A stretch of DNA of 64,000 nt from Burkholderiales bacterium C2 (GTDB taxonomy: Bacteria > Pseudomonadota > Gammaproteobacteria > Burkholderiales > Burkholderiaceae_C): assembly GCA_005503085.1 (NCBI GenBank), contig SCOI01000008.1, positions 1 to 64,000 on the forward strand. The letters are read 5' to 3'. The notes beneath the pieces were generated by a model. That model made no database searches. It was given only the letters and a program-made list of their open reading frames with translations, and was not told the DNA's origin. Positions within the stretch are counted from its first letter, which is position 1, and each line of letters starts with the position of its first letter. This document shows, piece by piece, positions 16,672 through 24,987 of the stretch. Made by a program: the position numbers and the translations under genes.

Positions 16672-17604
16672 TCAGCAGGCCTGCGCCTCGGAACACAGCC
16701 TCAGCAGCCAGGTCCGGCCGTCCGCGCCGGCCTGGCGCAGCTGCACCGGCAGGTGCTGGCGGGCGGGGTCGAGCCAGACATCGAGCGCGGCGTCGTAAGG
16801 CCCCAGTGCCTCGCGCTGCAGATGCAGCGCGTTCTCGACCGGGCCGACCGGCAGCTCCAGGACCTCGCTGCGCTGCACGACAAAGCGCCAGTTGGCGAGA
16901 TCGCCGCGCAGGCCGGCCACCGGCAGGCTCAGCTCGGTGCCGGGCCGGCGCAGCGCGGGGTTGGCGGCGGTCAGCGCGGCCAGCTGGATCATCCAGGTCA
17001 GCCGGTCCTGCACACCGGCCGGCAGCGGCAGCAGCGCGGGGCTGGCCGAGAAGCTGATCAGCCCCTGCGCGCGGCGGAAATTGGTGGCCTGGCTGTCGCG
17101 GCCGCGGCGCTGCTGGGCGAAGCGCTCGGGGGCCAGGCCTTGCGCGTCGAAGCCGCCCTCGCTGCGCCAGCCGGGCAGGGCGCGGTCTGCCAGCTCGCGC
17201 TCCAGCCGGGCCTGGTAGTGCAGGCCATCGGGCTGCCAGCTCAGGCGGGCGATCCCGCCGGCCTCGCCCTGGCGCAGCTCATAGTGCCAGAGGAAGGCGG
17301 CAGGCGGTGCCGCAGCGATGAGCGGCGCGGCCGGGGCGCTCGGCACGGCGGCTTGTTGTGGCTGTGGTGCTGGCCGCAGTCGTTGGCGCGGCGCAGGAGC
17401 TTTAGTCTCAGCCGGCATGACGATCTCGGGCCGCGGTGTCGCGATGACGATCTGCCGCGTCAGCATCGCGGCACTAGCGCCGACTTGGCTGGCCTGGCGG
17501 GGTTGAGGGCGCCCGTCGCCGAGCCCGTTCAGCAGCGCCCAGTGCAGGGCCAGCGCGCCGGCGGCGGCCCACAGCAGCGATGGCGGGAGGGCAGGGCGAG
17601 ACAT
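16672..17604 (-). CDS. DUF3108 domain protein
   Basis: This 310-residue protein starts with a single hydrophobic segment (LLWAAAGALALHWALLNGL), followed by a Pro/Ala-rich linker to about residue 100 and then a DUF3108-type beta-rich domain (FLWHYELRQGEAGGIARLSW ... GVQDRLTWMIQLAAL ... YDAALDVWLDPARQHLPVQLR). It is probably anchored in the inner membrane with the domain in the periplasm. DUF3108 proteins have no established role. It is divergent from the FAH-family gene across 39 bases. Confidence 0.75.
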   Translation of the reverse strand: MSRPALPPSLLWAAAGALALHWALLNGLGDGRPQPRQASQVGASAAMLTRQIVIATPRPEIVMPAETKAPAPRQRLRPAPQPQQAAVPSAPAAPLIAAAPPAAFLWHYELRQGEAGGIARLSWQPDGLHYQARLERELADRALPGWRSEGGFDAQGLAPERFAQQRRGRDSQATNFRRAQGLISFSASPALLPLPAGVQDRLTWMIQLAALTAANPALRRPGTELSLPVAGLRGDLANWRFVVQRSEVLELPVGPVENALHLQREALGPYDAALDVWLDPARQHLPVQLRQAGADGRTWLLRLCSEAQAC

Positions 17605-17643
17605 CGGACAATGCTGCTTCTTGCCTTGCAGCCGACCTATCCC

Positions 17644-18510
17644 ATGAAACTTGCCAGCTACAACGACGGTTCCCGCGACGGCCAGCTGATCGTGGTCTCG
17701 CGTGACCTCAGCTCCGCCCACTATGCCAATGGCATTGCCACGCGGCTGCAGCAGGTGCTCGACGACTGGAACTTCCTGTCGCCCCAGCTCGACGAGCTCT
17801 ACACCCAGCTCAACCACGGCAAGCTGCGCCACGCCTTTGCCTTCGATCCCAAGCTTTGCATGGCGCCGCTGCCGCGCGCTTACCAGTGCATCGAGGCTCT
17901 GAGCCCTGACGAGGAGGCGGCCGAGCCGCTGATGCAGCAGGTCGGCAGCGACGACTTCATCGGCGCTTGCGAGACGCTGCGCTTCGGCGCCGAGGCCATG
18001 GGCCTGGGCTGCGAGCCGCGGCTGACGGCGGTCTGCGGCGATGTGGCCCAGGGCGCCGGCCCCGAGCAGGCGCTGGAGGGGGTGCGCCTGCTGGCGCTGG
18101 CCGGCAGCTGGCTGCTGCGGCAGCTGGAGCCGGCCGAGCGCGCGCGCGGGGCCGGCCTGCTGCAGAGCCGGCCCGCCACCGCCTTCGCGCCGGTGGCGCT
18201 GACGCCCGACGAGCTCGGCGAGGCCTGGCAGGGCGGGCGCGCCCGGCTGACGCTGCAGGCCATGGTGAACGGACGCAAGAGTGGCGGCGCCGGCAGCGAG
18301 ACCGGGGCGCGCTGGCATCTGGGGCAGCTGATCGCCCATGCGGCCCGGACGCGCCGGCTGCGGGCCGGCAGCATCGTCGGCGGCGAGTCGCTGCAGCCGC
18401 AGGCCTTGCCAGCACTGAAGTCCGGCGACTCGCTGCGCCTCGAACTCAAGAGCCCGGACGGGCAGAGCCCCTTCGGCGCGATCGACCAGGATGTGGAGGC
18501 CTTGGCATGA
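17644..18510 (+). CDS. Fumarylacetoacetate hydrolase (FAH) family protein
   Basis: The 288-residue protein begins MKLASYNDGSRDGQLIVVSRDL, the standard start of the short FAH-family proteins common in Burkholderiales. C-terminally it has WHLGQLIAHAARTRRLRAGSIVGGE, matching the conserved region before the metal-site glycines. FAH enzymes cleave C-C bonds or hydrate dicarbonyl acids in aromatic catabolism, but no such pathway lies nearby. Its stop overlaps the start of the nucleoside hydrolase gene (ATGA), so the pair is co-translated. The substrate is unknown. Confidence 0.75.
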   Translation: MKLASYNDGSRDGQLIVVSRDLSSAHYANGIATRLQQVLDDWNFLSPQLDELYTQLNHGKLRHAFAFDPKLCMAPLPRAYQCIEALSPDEEAAEPLMQQVGSDDFIGACETLRFGAEAMGLGCEPRLTAVCGDVAQGAGPEQALEGVRLLALAGSWLLRQLEPAERARGAGLLQSRPATAFAPVALTPDELGEAWQGGRARLTLQAMVNGRKSGGAGSETGARWHLGQLIAHAARTRRLRAGSIVGGESLQPQALPALKSGDSLRLELKSPDGQSPFGAIDQDVEALA

Positions 18511-19451
18511 CGACGAACCCGCGCAAGAAGATCATCATCGACACCGACCCGGGTCAGGACGATGCGGTCGCGATCCTGCTGGCGCTGGCCAGCCCGGAGC
18601 TGGAGGTGCTGGGCCTGACGACGGTGGCCGGCAATGTGCCGCTGGCCTTGACCAGCCGCAATGCGCTGATGGTCTGCGAGCTGGCCGGACGACGCGACAT
18701 CCCGGTCTACGCCGGTGCCGACCGGCCGCTGCTCAAACCGCTGGTGACGGCCGAGTTTGTCCATGGCAAGACCGGGCTCGACGGGCCCACGCTGCCGGAG
18801 CCGACGCTGGCGCTGGCCGATGGCCATGCGGTGGACTTCCTGATCGACACCTTGATGCACGAGGACCGCGTCACCCTGTGCCCGCTGGGTCCGCTGACCA
18901 ATATCGCGCTGGCGCTGGCGCGCGAGCCGCGCATCGCGGCCCGCATCGAGCGCATCGTGCTGATGGGCGGCGGCGGCTTCGAGGGCGGCAACATCACGCC
19001 GGCGGCCGAGTTCAATATCTATGTGGACCCGCAGGCCGCCGATCTGGTGTTCCGCTCGGGCGTGCCGATCACGATGGCGCCGCTGGATGTCACGCACCAG
19101 GCGCTGACCACGCGAGCGCGCGTCGCCGCGATCCGGGCGCTGGGCACGCCGCTGGGCGAGGCCGTCGCGCTATGGCTGGAGTTCTTCGAGCGCTTCGACG
19201 AGCAGAAGTATGGCCAGGAGGGCGGGCCGCTGCACGACCCCTGCGTGATCGCCTGGCTGCTGCGCCCCGAGCTGTTCACCGGCCGCGACTGCCATGTGGC
19301 GATCGAGACCGCCAGCCCGCTGACCCAGGGCATGACCGTGATCGACTGGTGGGGCGTGACCGGCAAGCCGGCCAACGCCCATGTGCTGGGCGGACTGGAT
19401 GCCGATGGTTTTTATGCGCTGATCACCGAGCGGCTGGCCCGGCTCGGCTGA
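18507..19451 (+). CDS. Inosine-uridine preferring nucleoside hydrolase family protein
   Basis: The 314-residue enzyme carries the diagnostic calcium/ribose motif DTDPGQDDA at residues 12-20. It also shows TVAGNVPLALTSRNAL, VTLCPLGPLTNIALAL, IVLMGGGGFEGGNITPAAEFNIYVDPQAA and HDPCVIAWLL, all standard for this family. It hydrolyses the N-glycosidic bond of ribonucleosides for base salvage. The specificity (purine or pyrimidine) cannot be read from the sequence. It overlaps the FAH-family gene by four bases. Confidence 0.9.
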   Translation: MTTNPRKKIIIDTDPGQDDAVAILLALASPELEVLGLTTVAGNVPLALTSRNALMVCELAGRRDIPVYAGADRPLLKPLVTAEFVHGKTGLDGPTLPEPTLALADGHAVDFLIDTLMHEDRVTLCPLGPLTNIALALAREPRIAARIERIVLMGGGGFEGGNITPAAEFNIYVDPQAADLVFRSGVPITMAPLDVTHQALTTRARVAAIRALGTPLGEAVALWLEFFERFDEQKYGQEGGPLHDPCVIAWLLRPELFTGRDCHVAIETASPLTQGMTVIDWWGVTGKPANAHVLGGLDADGFYALITERLARLG

Positions 19452-19489
19452 TGGCAAGATAGGCCCTCGATTCAAGGGAGCCTCGCGTC

Positions 19490-20164
19490 ATGCTGCATCG
19501 TCGTCACTTTGTCTGTTCTGCTGTGCTGCTGCTGCCGGCCTTTGGCGCGCGGGCCGCGCTCAACGAGACCGACGCCGCGTCCGGCATCCGCACGGCGCTG
19601 GAGCGCGGCGCGATCGCCGCCGTCGGTCTGCTCGGCAAGCCCGATGGCTTTCTGGGCAACCCGCTGGTGCGCATCGAGCTGCCGGGTTATCTGAAGGATG
19701 GCGCCAAGCTGCTGAAAGCCACCGGCCAGGGCAAGCGCGTCGACGAGCTGCTGACCGCGATGAACCGCGCGGCCGAGGCGGCGGTGCCGGAAGCCAAGAG
19801 CCTGCTGGTGGCGGCGGTGAAGAGCATGAGCGTCGAGGACGGCCTGAAGATTCTGCGCGGCGGCGACGATGCCGCCACCCAGTTCTTTGCCGGCAAGACC
19901 CGCGAGCCGCTGGGCCAGAAGTTTCTGCCCATCGTCAGCCGGGCGACCCAGAAGGTGAAGCTGGCCGACAAGTACAACGCGGTGGCCGGCAAGGCGGCCG
20001 GCATGGGCCTGATCCGCAGCGAGGACGCCAATATCCAGCAGTATGTGACGGGCAAGGCGCTGGACGGCCTGTTCCTGATGATCGGCGAGGAGGAAAAGAA
20101 GATCCGCAAGGACCCGGTCGGCACCGGCAGCGCGATCCTGAAGAAGGTCTTCGGGGCGCTGTGA
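19490..20164 (+). CDS. DUF4197 family secreted protein
   Basis: The 224-residue protein has a signal peptide (residues 1 to about 22, ending GARA-AL). Its mature part is all-alpha and contains the DUF4197 pattern AASGIRTALERGAIAAVGLLGKPDGFLGNPLVRIELP and LKILRGGDDAATQFFAGKTREPL. It is expected in the periplasm or envelope. The function is unknown. The stop codon overlaps the next start (TGATG), implying coupled expression with the PPOx-family gene, though the two have no obvious functional link. Confidence 0.82.
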   Translation: MLHRRHFVCSAVLLLPAFGARAALNETDAASGIRTALERGAIAAVGLLGKPDGFLGNPLVRIELPGYLKDGAKLLKATGQGKRVDELLTAMNRAAEAAVPEAKSLLVAAVKSMSVEDGLKILRGGDDAATQFFAGKTREPLGQKFLPIVSRATQKVKLADKYNAVAGKAAGMGLIRSEDANIQQYVTGKALDGLFLMIGEEEKKIRKDPVGTGSAILKKVFGAL

Positions 20165-20799
20165 TGAGTTCAGCCTGGCAGGACCGCAGCCACGACCTCG
20201 ACAGCCTGGACCAGCTGCGAAGCCTCTACCCGCCGCCCGAGGCGCCGGCCACGCTGGACAAGGAGTGCGACCACATCCATCCGCTGTACCGGCCCTTTAT
20301 CGAGGCCGCGCCCTTCGCGGTGCTGGCCACGCGCAGCCCGCGCGGGCTGGATACCTCGCCGCGCGGCGATGCGCCGGGTTTCGTCACGGTGGCCGACGAG
20401 AAGACCCTGCTGCTGCCCGACCGGCGCGGCAACAACCGCATCGACAGCCTGCGCAATGTGCTGCACGACCCCGAGGTCGCGCTGCTCTTCCTGATCCCCG
20501 GCATCGGCGAGGCCTTGCGCGTCAACGGCAGGGCCCGCATCAGCGCGGCGCCGGCCCTGCTGCAGCGCTTCGAGTTCGAGGGCAAGCTGCCCCGCTCGGT
20601 GCTGGTCATCGAGGTGAAGCTGGTGTTCTTCCAGTGCGCCCGGGCGATCAAGCGCTCGGGGCTGTGGGAGCCGGCCGCCCAGATCGAGCGCAGCGCCTTG
20701 CCGTCGACCGGCAGCATCCTGCAGGCCCTGAGCGCGCGGGTCGATGGCGCCGCCTATGACGTGGCACTGGAGGAGCGGCAGCGGCTGACGATGTATTGA
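20164..20799 (+). CDS. Pyridoxamine 5'-phosphate oxidase-like flavin-binding protein
   Basis: The protein of about 211 residues has the split-barrel pattern of PPOx-like proteins of the MSMEG_1061 type: FIEAAPFAVLATRSPRGLDTSPRGDAPGFV, LLLPDRRGNNRIDSLRNVLHDPEVALLFLIPG and EALRVNGRARIS. An FMN- or F420-like cofactor and oxidoreductase activity are family expectations. ATG 20164 overlaps the DUF4197 stop; a GTG one codon upstream is an alternative start. The specific substrate is unknown. Confidence 0.8.
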   Translation: MSSAWQDRSHDLDSLDQLRSLYPPPEAPATLDKECDHIHPLYRPFIEAAPFAVLATRSPRGLDTSPRGDAPGFVTVADEKTLLLPDRRGNNRIDSLRNVLHDPEVALLFLIPGIGEALRVNGRARISAAPALLQRFEFEGKLPRSVLVIEVKLVFFQCARAIKRSGLWEPAAQIERSALPSTGSILQALSARVDGAAYDVALEERQRLTMY

Positions 20800-20822
20800 G
20801 TGGAGCAGGCCGGCTGCCTCGA

Positions 20823-20842
20823 TATACTGATTTTCTATACAG
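20823..20842 (+). promoter_or_regulatory. Probable -10 box overlapped by a LexA-like palindrome
   Basis: TATACT at 20823-20828 is a good -10 for the VOC gene but has no clear -35. CTGA-N8-ACAG at 20827-20842 is close to the SOS consensus CTGT-N8-ACAG, with one mismatch. Both are tentative. Confidence 0.3.
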
Positions 20843-20860
20843 CTTCTCAAGGCCGTGCCT

Positions 20861-21259
20861 ATGCTCCATCACCTCTCGTTCGGCGTCAGAAACCTGCGGC
20901 GGGCCGCCGACTTCTATGACGCGGTCCTGCAGCCCCTGGGCTATGTGCGTGTGTGGACGGATTTCGAGGGCGATGAAGACACGCAAGCGGTGGGCTACGG
21001 GGAGCCCGGCGGCGGCGACAAGCTGGCGCTGAAGCAGTGTCCGAACGGAGCCGTCGCCCCTGGCCCGGGGTTTCATCTCGCCTTCTCGGCGCCAAGCCGG
21101 GAGGCGGTCGACAGCTTCTACGAGGCCGCCATGCGCAGCGGTGGGCAAGACAATGGCGCCCCCGGTCTTCGGCCCGACTACGGCCCCGACTACTACGCCG
21201 CCTATGTTGTCGATCCGGACGGTTGGCGTATCGAGGCCGTCATCAACACGGTGGCCTAG
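20861..21259 (+). CDS. VOC family (glyoxalase/bleomycin resistance-like) protein
   Basis: This is a 132-residue two-module VOC protein. MLHHLSFGVRNLRRAADFYDAVLQPLGY supplies the first metal-ligand His. FHLAFSAPSREAVDSFYEAAMRSGG and YYAAYVVDPDGWRIEAV provide the second half with the terminal Glu ligand. Such proteins act as glyoxalases, isomerases or dioxygenases; this one most resembles the small glyoxalase-like group. An in-frame GTG at 20855 is a possible alternative start. It is transcribed alone between the PPOx gene and the LacI regulator. Confidence 0.82.
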   Translation: MLHHLSFGVRNLRRAADFYDAVLQPLGYVRVWTDFEGDEDTQAVGYGEPGGGDKLALKQCPNGAVAPGPGFHLAFSAPSREAVDSFYEAAMRSGGQDNGAPGLRPDYGPDYYAAYVVDPDGWRIEAVINTVA

Positions 21260-21286
21260 CCCTCGCCGCAGCCATACTGCGAACCC

Positions 21287-22336
21287 ATGAACCCCCGCGC
21301 CCCCACCATTGTCGATGTCGCCGCACAGGCCGGTGTCTCCATCAAGACCGTCTCGCGGGTCCTGAACCATGAGCCGGGCGTGCATGAGGAGACGCGCGAG
21401 CAGGTGCTGAAGGTGGTGGCCGAGCTGAAGTACCGGCCCAAGCTGTCGGCGCGCAGCCTGGCCGGGGCGCGCTCCTTCCTGATCGGGCTGCTGTACTACG
21501 ACCCCAGCGCGGCCTTTGTCGGCGGCGTGCAGCAGGGCGCGACCCTGCGCTGCCGCGAGGCCGGCTATCACCTGGTGGTGGAGTCGCTGGACAACGATGC
21601 GCCGGACATCGAGAGCCAGGTCGAGCGCATGCTGTCGGCGCTGCGGCCGGACGGCATGATTCTGGCGCCGCCGATCTGCGACAACCCCAAGGTGCTGAAG
21701 GCGCTGCGCGACAGCAACACGCCCTGCGTGCAGATGTCGCCGGGGCTGCCCGACGAGCGCAGCGCGGTCGTGCGCATGGACGATGTGCAGGCGGCCGAGG
21801 AGGTGACGAATCTGCTGCTGAGCCTGGGTCATCGCCATATCGGCTTCATCCGCGGCGCCACCGACCAGGCCGCCTCCGCGCTGCGCTACCAGGGCTTTGC
21901 GCAGGCGATGCAGGCCCATGGGCTGGCGGTCGAGCCCGAGCTGGTCTACCAGGGCGACTTCACCTACCCCTCCGGCGTCGAGGGCGCGCACGCCTTGCTG
22001 AGCCGGCGCCAGCGGCCCACGGCGGTGTTTGCCAGCAATGACGATATGGCGCTGGGCGTGCTGGCGGCGGCGCAGCGTCTGGGCCTGGCGGTGCCGGCCG
22101 ATCTGTCGATCGCCGGCTTCGACGATTCGCCGGCGGCCAGCCTGGTCTGGCCGCCGCTGACCACGGTGCGCCAGCCGGTCGCGGCGATGGCGCGCGCGGC
22201 GGTGGACCTGCTGATCGCGCCCGATGGCGAGCCCGGCCCCCGGGTGATTGCGCATGAGTTGGTGGTGCGCGATTCGACCTCGGCCCTGCCGCATGCGCCG
22301 TCCGGGCGTCGCCGTGGGGCGGTCCAGAAAGCCTGA
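21287..22336 (+). CDS. LacI-family repressor of the beta-glucoside locus
   Basis: The 349-residue protein has a LacI helix-turn-helix at residues 7-30 (TIVDVAAQAGVSIKTVSRVLN) with the hinge YRPKLSARSLAGARS, then a periplasmic-binding-protein-like effector domain (IGLLYYDPSAAFVGGVQQG, VFASNDDMALGVLAAAQRLG, IAGFDDSPAASLVWPPLTTV). It precedes the TonB receptor, ABC importer and GH1 glucosidase, and palindromic operators typical of the LacI family lie just downstream of it. It most likely represses that locus and responds to a glucoside or its product. Confidence 0.85.
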   Translation: MNPRAPTIVDVAAQAGVSIKTVSRVLNHEPGVHEETREQVLKVVAELKYRPKLSARSLAGARSFLIGLLYYDPSAAFVGGVQQGATLRCREAGYHLVVESLDNDAPDIESQVERMLSALRPDGMILAPPICDNPKVLKALRDSNTPCVQMSPGLPDERSAVVRMDDVQAAEEVTNLLLSLGHRHIGFIRGATDQAASALRYQGFAQAMQAHGLAVEPELVYQGDFTYPSGVEGAHALLSRRQRPTAVFASNDDMALGVLAAAQRLGLAVPADLSIAGFDDSPAASLVWPPLTTVRQPVAAMARAAVDLLIAPDGEPGPRVIAHELVVRDSTSALPHAPSGRRRGAVQKA

Positions 22337-22361
22337 AGCAAAACTACGGGAAGACCCTTTG

Positions 22362-22390
22362 TTGACCAGGAATGACAACGTTGTCAGAAT
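22362..22390 (+). promoter_or_regulatory. Probable sigma-70 promoter of the glucoside TonB receptor gene
   Basis: TTGACC (22362-22367), a 17-base spacer and CAGAAT (22385-22390) form a plausible promoter. Operator 1 lies within the spacer, which would allow repression by steric block. The element is inferred by eye. Confidence 0.5.
22373..22386. promoter_or_regulatory. LacI-type operator 1
   Basis: This is a perfect 14-base palindrome, TGACAACGTTGTCA, with the central CG typical of LacI-family operators. It lies between the putative -35 and -10 of the receptor gene. A second copy is centred 33 bases downstream. Confidence 0.75.
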
Positions 22391-22405
22391 TCGCTCAAGC
22401 AATAA

Positions 22406-22419
22406 AGACAACGTTGTCA
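22406..22419. promoter_or_regulatory. LacI-type operator 2
   Basis: AGACAACGTTGTCA contains the same perfect 12-base core GACAACGTTGTC as operator 1, centred 33 bases (about three helical turns) away. A further half-site (AGACAAC) occurs at 22431-22437. Confidence 0.72.
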
Positions 22420-22524
22420 ATTGCGTAGGAAGACAACAGGCGCGGCATCAGACCGGGCCGGATTCCACCGCGTCGTCGGGCCCACCCGACGGCGTTCCGA
22501 CCACACCGATGGATGGAGACAAAG

Positions 22525-24885
22525 ATGATCGCAAACAAGACCGCATGCCTGCGGCTGGCCCTGGTGCCCGCCGCGATCCTGGCCGGATTCGGCGCTTCGG
22601 GCCCAGCCATGGCCCAGTCCAGCAGCGAGGCGCCGACCGCGCTGGAGCGCGTCACGGTGTCGGCCACCAAGCGCCTGACCTTTGTGCAGGACACGCCGCT
22701 GGCCGTGACCGCGCTGACGCAAAAGGAGCTGGAGCGCGCCGGCGTCAAGGATCTGTCGACGATGCAGGCCCTGGTGCCGAACCTGAGCATCGAGCAGCAC
22801 GGTGACTCGGGTGGCGTCCACGTCTTCCTGCGCGGCATCGGCTCGACCAACCATACCGAGCTGGGTGACCCGGCCGTGGCCTTCCATGTGGACGGCGTCT
22901 ACTCGCCGCGGCCGCAGGGCGCGACGGTGCTGATGTATGACCTCGAGAGCGTCGAGGTGGCGCGCGGCCCGCAGGGCACGCTGTTCGGCCGCAATGCGAC
23001 GGCCGGCTCGGTCAATCTGAACACCGCCAAGCCCAAGCTGGGCCAGTTCGGCGGCTCGGGCAGCATGCTGCTGGGCGACCGCAACCGCACGACGCTGCAG
23101 GGCGCGCTCAATGTGCCGCTGGGCGAGACGCTGGCGCTGCGGGTCGCCGCGATCCAGGAAAAGCAGGACGGCTGGGTGGACTTCCAGGCCCGCTCCAATG
23201 TTCAGCCCGGTGCGCGCAAATACGGCGCCTCGGACCAGGCCGGCGTGCGCAGCACCCTGCTGTGGGAGCCCAGCCCCGCGCTGACCGCCACCGTCGCGGC
23301 CGAGTACTACCGCGACCAGGGCACCGGCCAGGTCTCGCTGATGCAGCAGCCACGCCCCGGCCAGAAACTGCGCTCGGCGCTGATCGACACGCCCGGACAT
23401 CTGGACCAGGACATCATCACCTATCGCGGCCGGGTCGACTGGCGGCCCAGCGATGCGATCGAGGTCAGCTATATCGGCAGCTGGAGCCGGCTCAAGCGCC
23501 AGAACGCCAGCGACAACGATGCCGGCACCCAGCCGGGCTTCAAGCAGGAGCACCGCACCGAGTGGTCGCAGTTCGACAACTACACCCATGAAGTCAATCT
23601 GAAGAGCACCGGCAGCGGGCCCTTCCAGTGGATCGCCGGTGCCTTCATGATCAAGGAAGACAACAAGATCCGCTTCGACATCGACATCTCGAAGACGGCG
23701 GTCGCGGCCGGCGCCGGCCCCATCGTGATCAATCCGGTGCTGCCGACCGATGTGGCCTGGGCCATGTCCTTCATCCAGCCCAAGCGCACCCTGGATTCCA
23801 AGGCGGTGTTCGGCCAGGGGACCTTTGCCTTGACCAAGGACCTGAAGCTGACCGCCGGCGCCCGCTACACCGACGAGAAGAAGCAGGACGTCGGCGGCCG
23901 CAACTGGGTCTGCCCCGACTTCGGCGCCACCATCGCCAACGGCGGCCGCCTGATCGGCCCCGGCGGGCCGGTCGATGTGGCCAGCTGCGGCAGCGTCCAT
24001 GCGCCCGGCACCTGGCCCGGCGGCGGTGCCAATGATGGCCGCACCAGCGACGACGCCTCCACCTATCTGCTGCGCGGCGAGTTCAAGGCCAGCCCCGATC
24101 TGCTGACCTATGCGACCCTGTCCACCGGCTTCAAGTCCGGCGGTCTGTCGGACGGCGGCCGGCGCCATCTGCCGGAGAAGCTGACCAATGTGGAGCTGGG
24201 TGCCAAGGCCGAGTTCTTCCAGCGCAGCCTGGCGCTGAACCTCGCGGCTTTCTGGATGAAGTACAAGGACATGCAGGTCTCGGCCATCGAGTACCAGCCC
24301 AATGGCCAGCAGCAGCTCGTCACCAGCAATGCCGCGAAGGCGACGATCAAGGGCGTCGAGGCCGAGCTGAGCTGGCGCCTGACGCGCGACGCGCGGCTGA
24401 TGGGCAATGCCTCGGTGCTGAACGCGCAGTACGACGACTTCCTGACCTGCGATTCGGCCCTCCTGGACTGCAACAACACCGCCAACTTCGTCAATCTGAA
24501 GGGCTCGAAGCTGCCGCATGCGCCCAAGTTCAGCACCACGCTGGCCTTCGAGCATGACTTCGCGCTGGGCAGCGGCCGGCTGACGCCGCGTATCGGCGTG
24601 CACTACCAGGCCCGCAGCTATCTGAGCAACTTCAACACCGCGCCCACCGCCGCGGTGAAGCCCGGCTCCTTCACCGAGGCGCGCACGCAAAGGGCCTACA
24701 GCAAGGTGGACCTGAGCCTGCGCTACGAGGACGGCAAGGGCCGCTGGGAACTGGAAGCCTTTGTCAACAACGCCACCGACAAGATGGTCAAGACCGATGC
24801 CTCCTGGATCGGTGACACCAGCACCTGGGTGAGCTTCTACAACCCGCCGCGCACCTACGGCGTCAAGGCGGCTTACCGCTTCTGA
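22525..24885 (+). CDS. TonB-dependent outer-membrane receptor of the glucoside locus
   Basis: The protein of about 786 residues has a signal peptide (ending MAQSSS), a Ton-box-like VTVSATKR, a plug domain (DTPLAVTALTQKELERAGV, VHVFLRGIGSTNHTELGDPAVAFHVDGVY, VARGPQGTLFGRNATAGSVNL) and a 22-strand-type barrel ending RTYGVKAAYRF with the C-terminal Phe. The plug is of the type common in carbohydrate and siderophore receptors. Its place after a LacI regulator and before a sugar ABC importer suggests uptake of a beta-glucoside oligosaccharide. ATG 22525 is preferred for its GGAG ribosome site; ATG 22513 is the alternative. Confidence 0.85.
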   Translation: MIANKTACLRLALVPAAILAGFGASGPAMAQSSSEAPTALERVTVSATKRLTFVQDTPLAVTALTQKELERAGVKDLSTMQALVPNLSIEQHGDSGGVHVFLRGIGSTNHTELGDPAVAFHVDGVYSPRPQGATVLMYDLESVEVARGPQGTLFGRNATAGSVNLNTAKPKLGQFGGSGSMLLGDRNRTTLQGALNVPLGETLALRVAAIQEKQDGWVDFQARSNVQPGARKYGASDQAGVRSTLLWEPSPALTATVAAEYYRDQGTGQVSLMQQPRPGQKLRSALIDTPGHLDQDIITYRGRVDWRPSDAIEVSYIGSWSRLKRQNASDNDAGTQPGFKQEHRTEWSQFDNYTHEVNLKSTGSGPFQWIAGAFMIKEDNKIRFDIDISKTAVAAGAGPIVINPVLPTDVAWAMSFIQPKRTLDSKAVFGQGTFALTKDLKLTAGARYTDEKKQDVGGRNWVCPDFGATIANGGRLIGPGGPVDVASCGSVHAPGTWPGGGANDGRTSDDASTYLLRGEFKASPDLLTYATLSTGFKSGGLSDGGRRHLPEKLTNVELGAKAEFFQRSLALNLAAFWMKYKDMQVSAIEYQPNGQQQLVTSNAAKATIKGVEAELSWRLTRDARLMGNASVLNAQYDDFLTCDSALLDCNNTANFVNLKGSKLPHAPKFSTTLAFEHDFALGSGRLTPRIGVHYQARSYLSNFNTAPTAAVKPGSFTEARTQRAYSKVDLSLRYEDGKGRWELEAFVNNATDKMVKTDASWIGDTSTWVSFYNPPRTYGVKAAYRF

Positions 24886-24987
24886 GGCGGCCGAGCGAGG
24901 GCAGCGTGATGGCGGCAAGTCTTGATTCCCGTGAGTCGGCAAAGCCCTTAGGCTGAACCACCGCACAAGCAGCTCACGGAGATACCG

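Noticed and set aside
15238-18510. Apparent long protein ending in the FAH domain
   Set aside because: Only the part from 17644 is real. The upstream part is antisense to mdcA, mdcR and the DUF3108 gene, and an ATG with family N-terminus lies at 17644.
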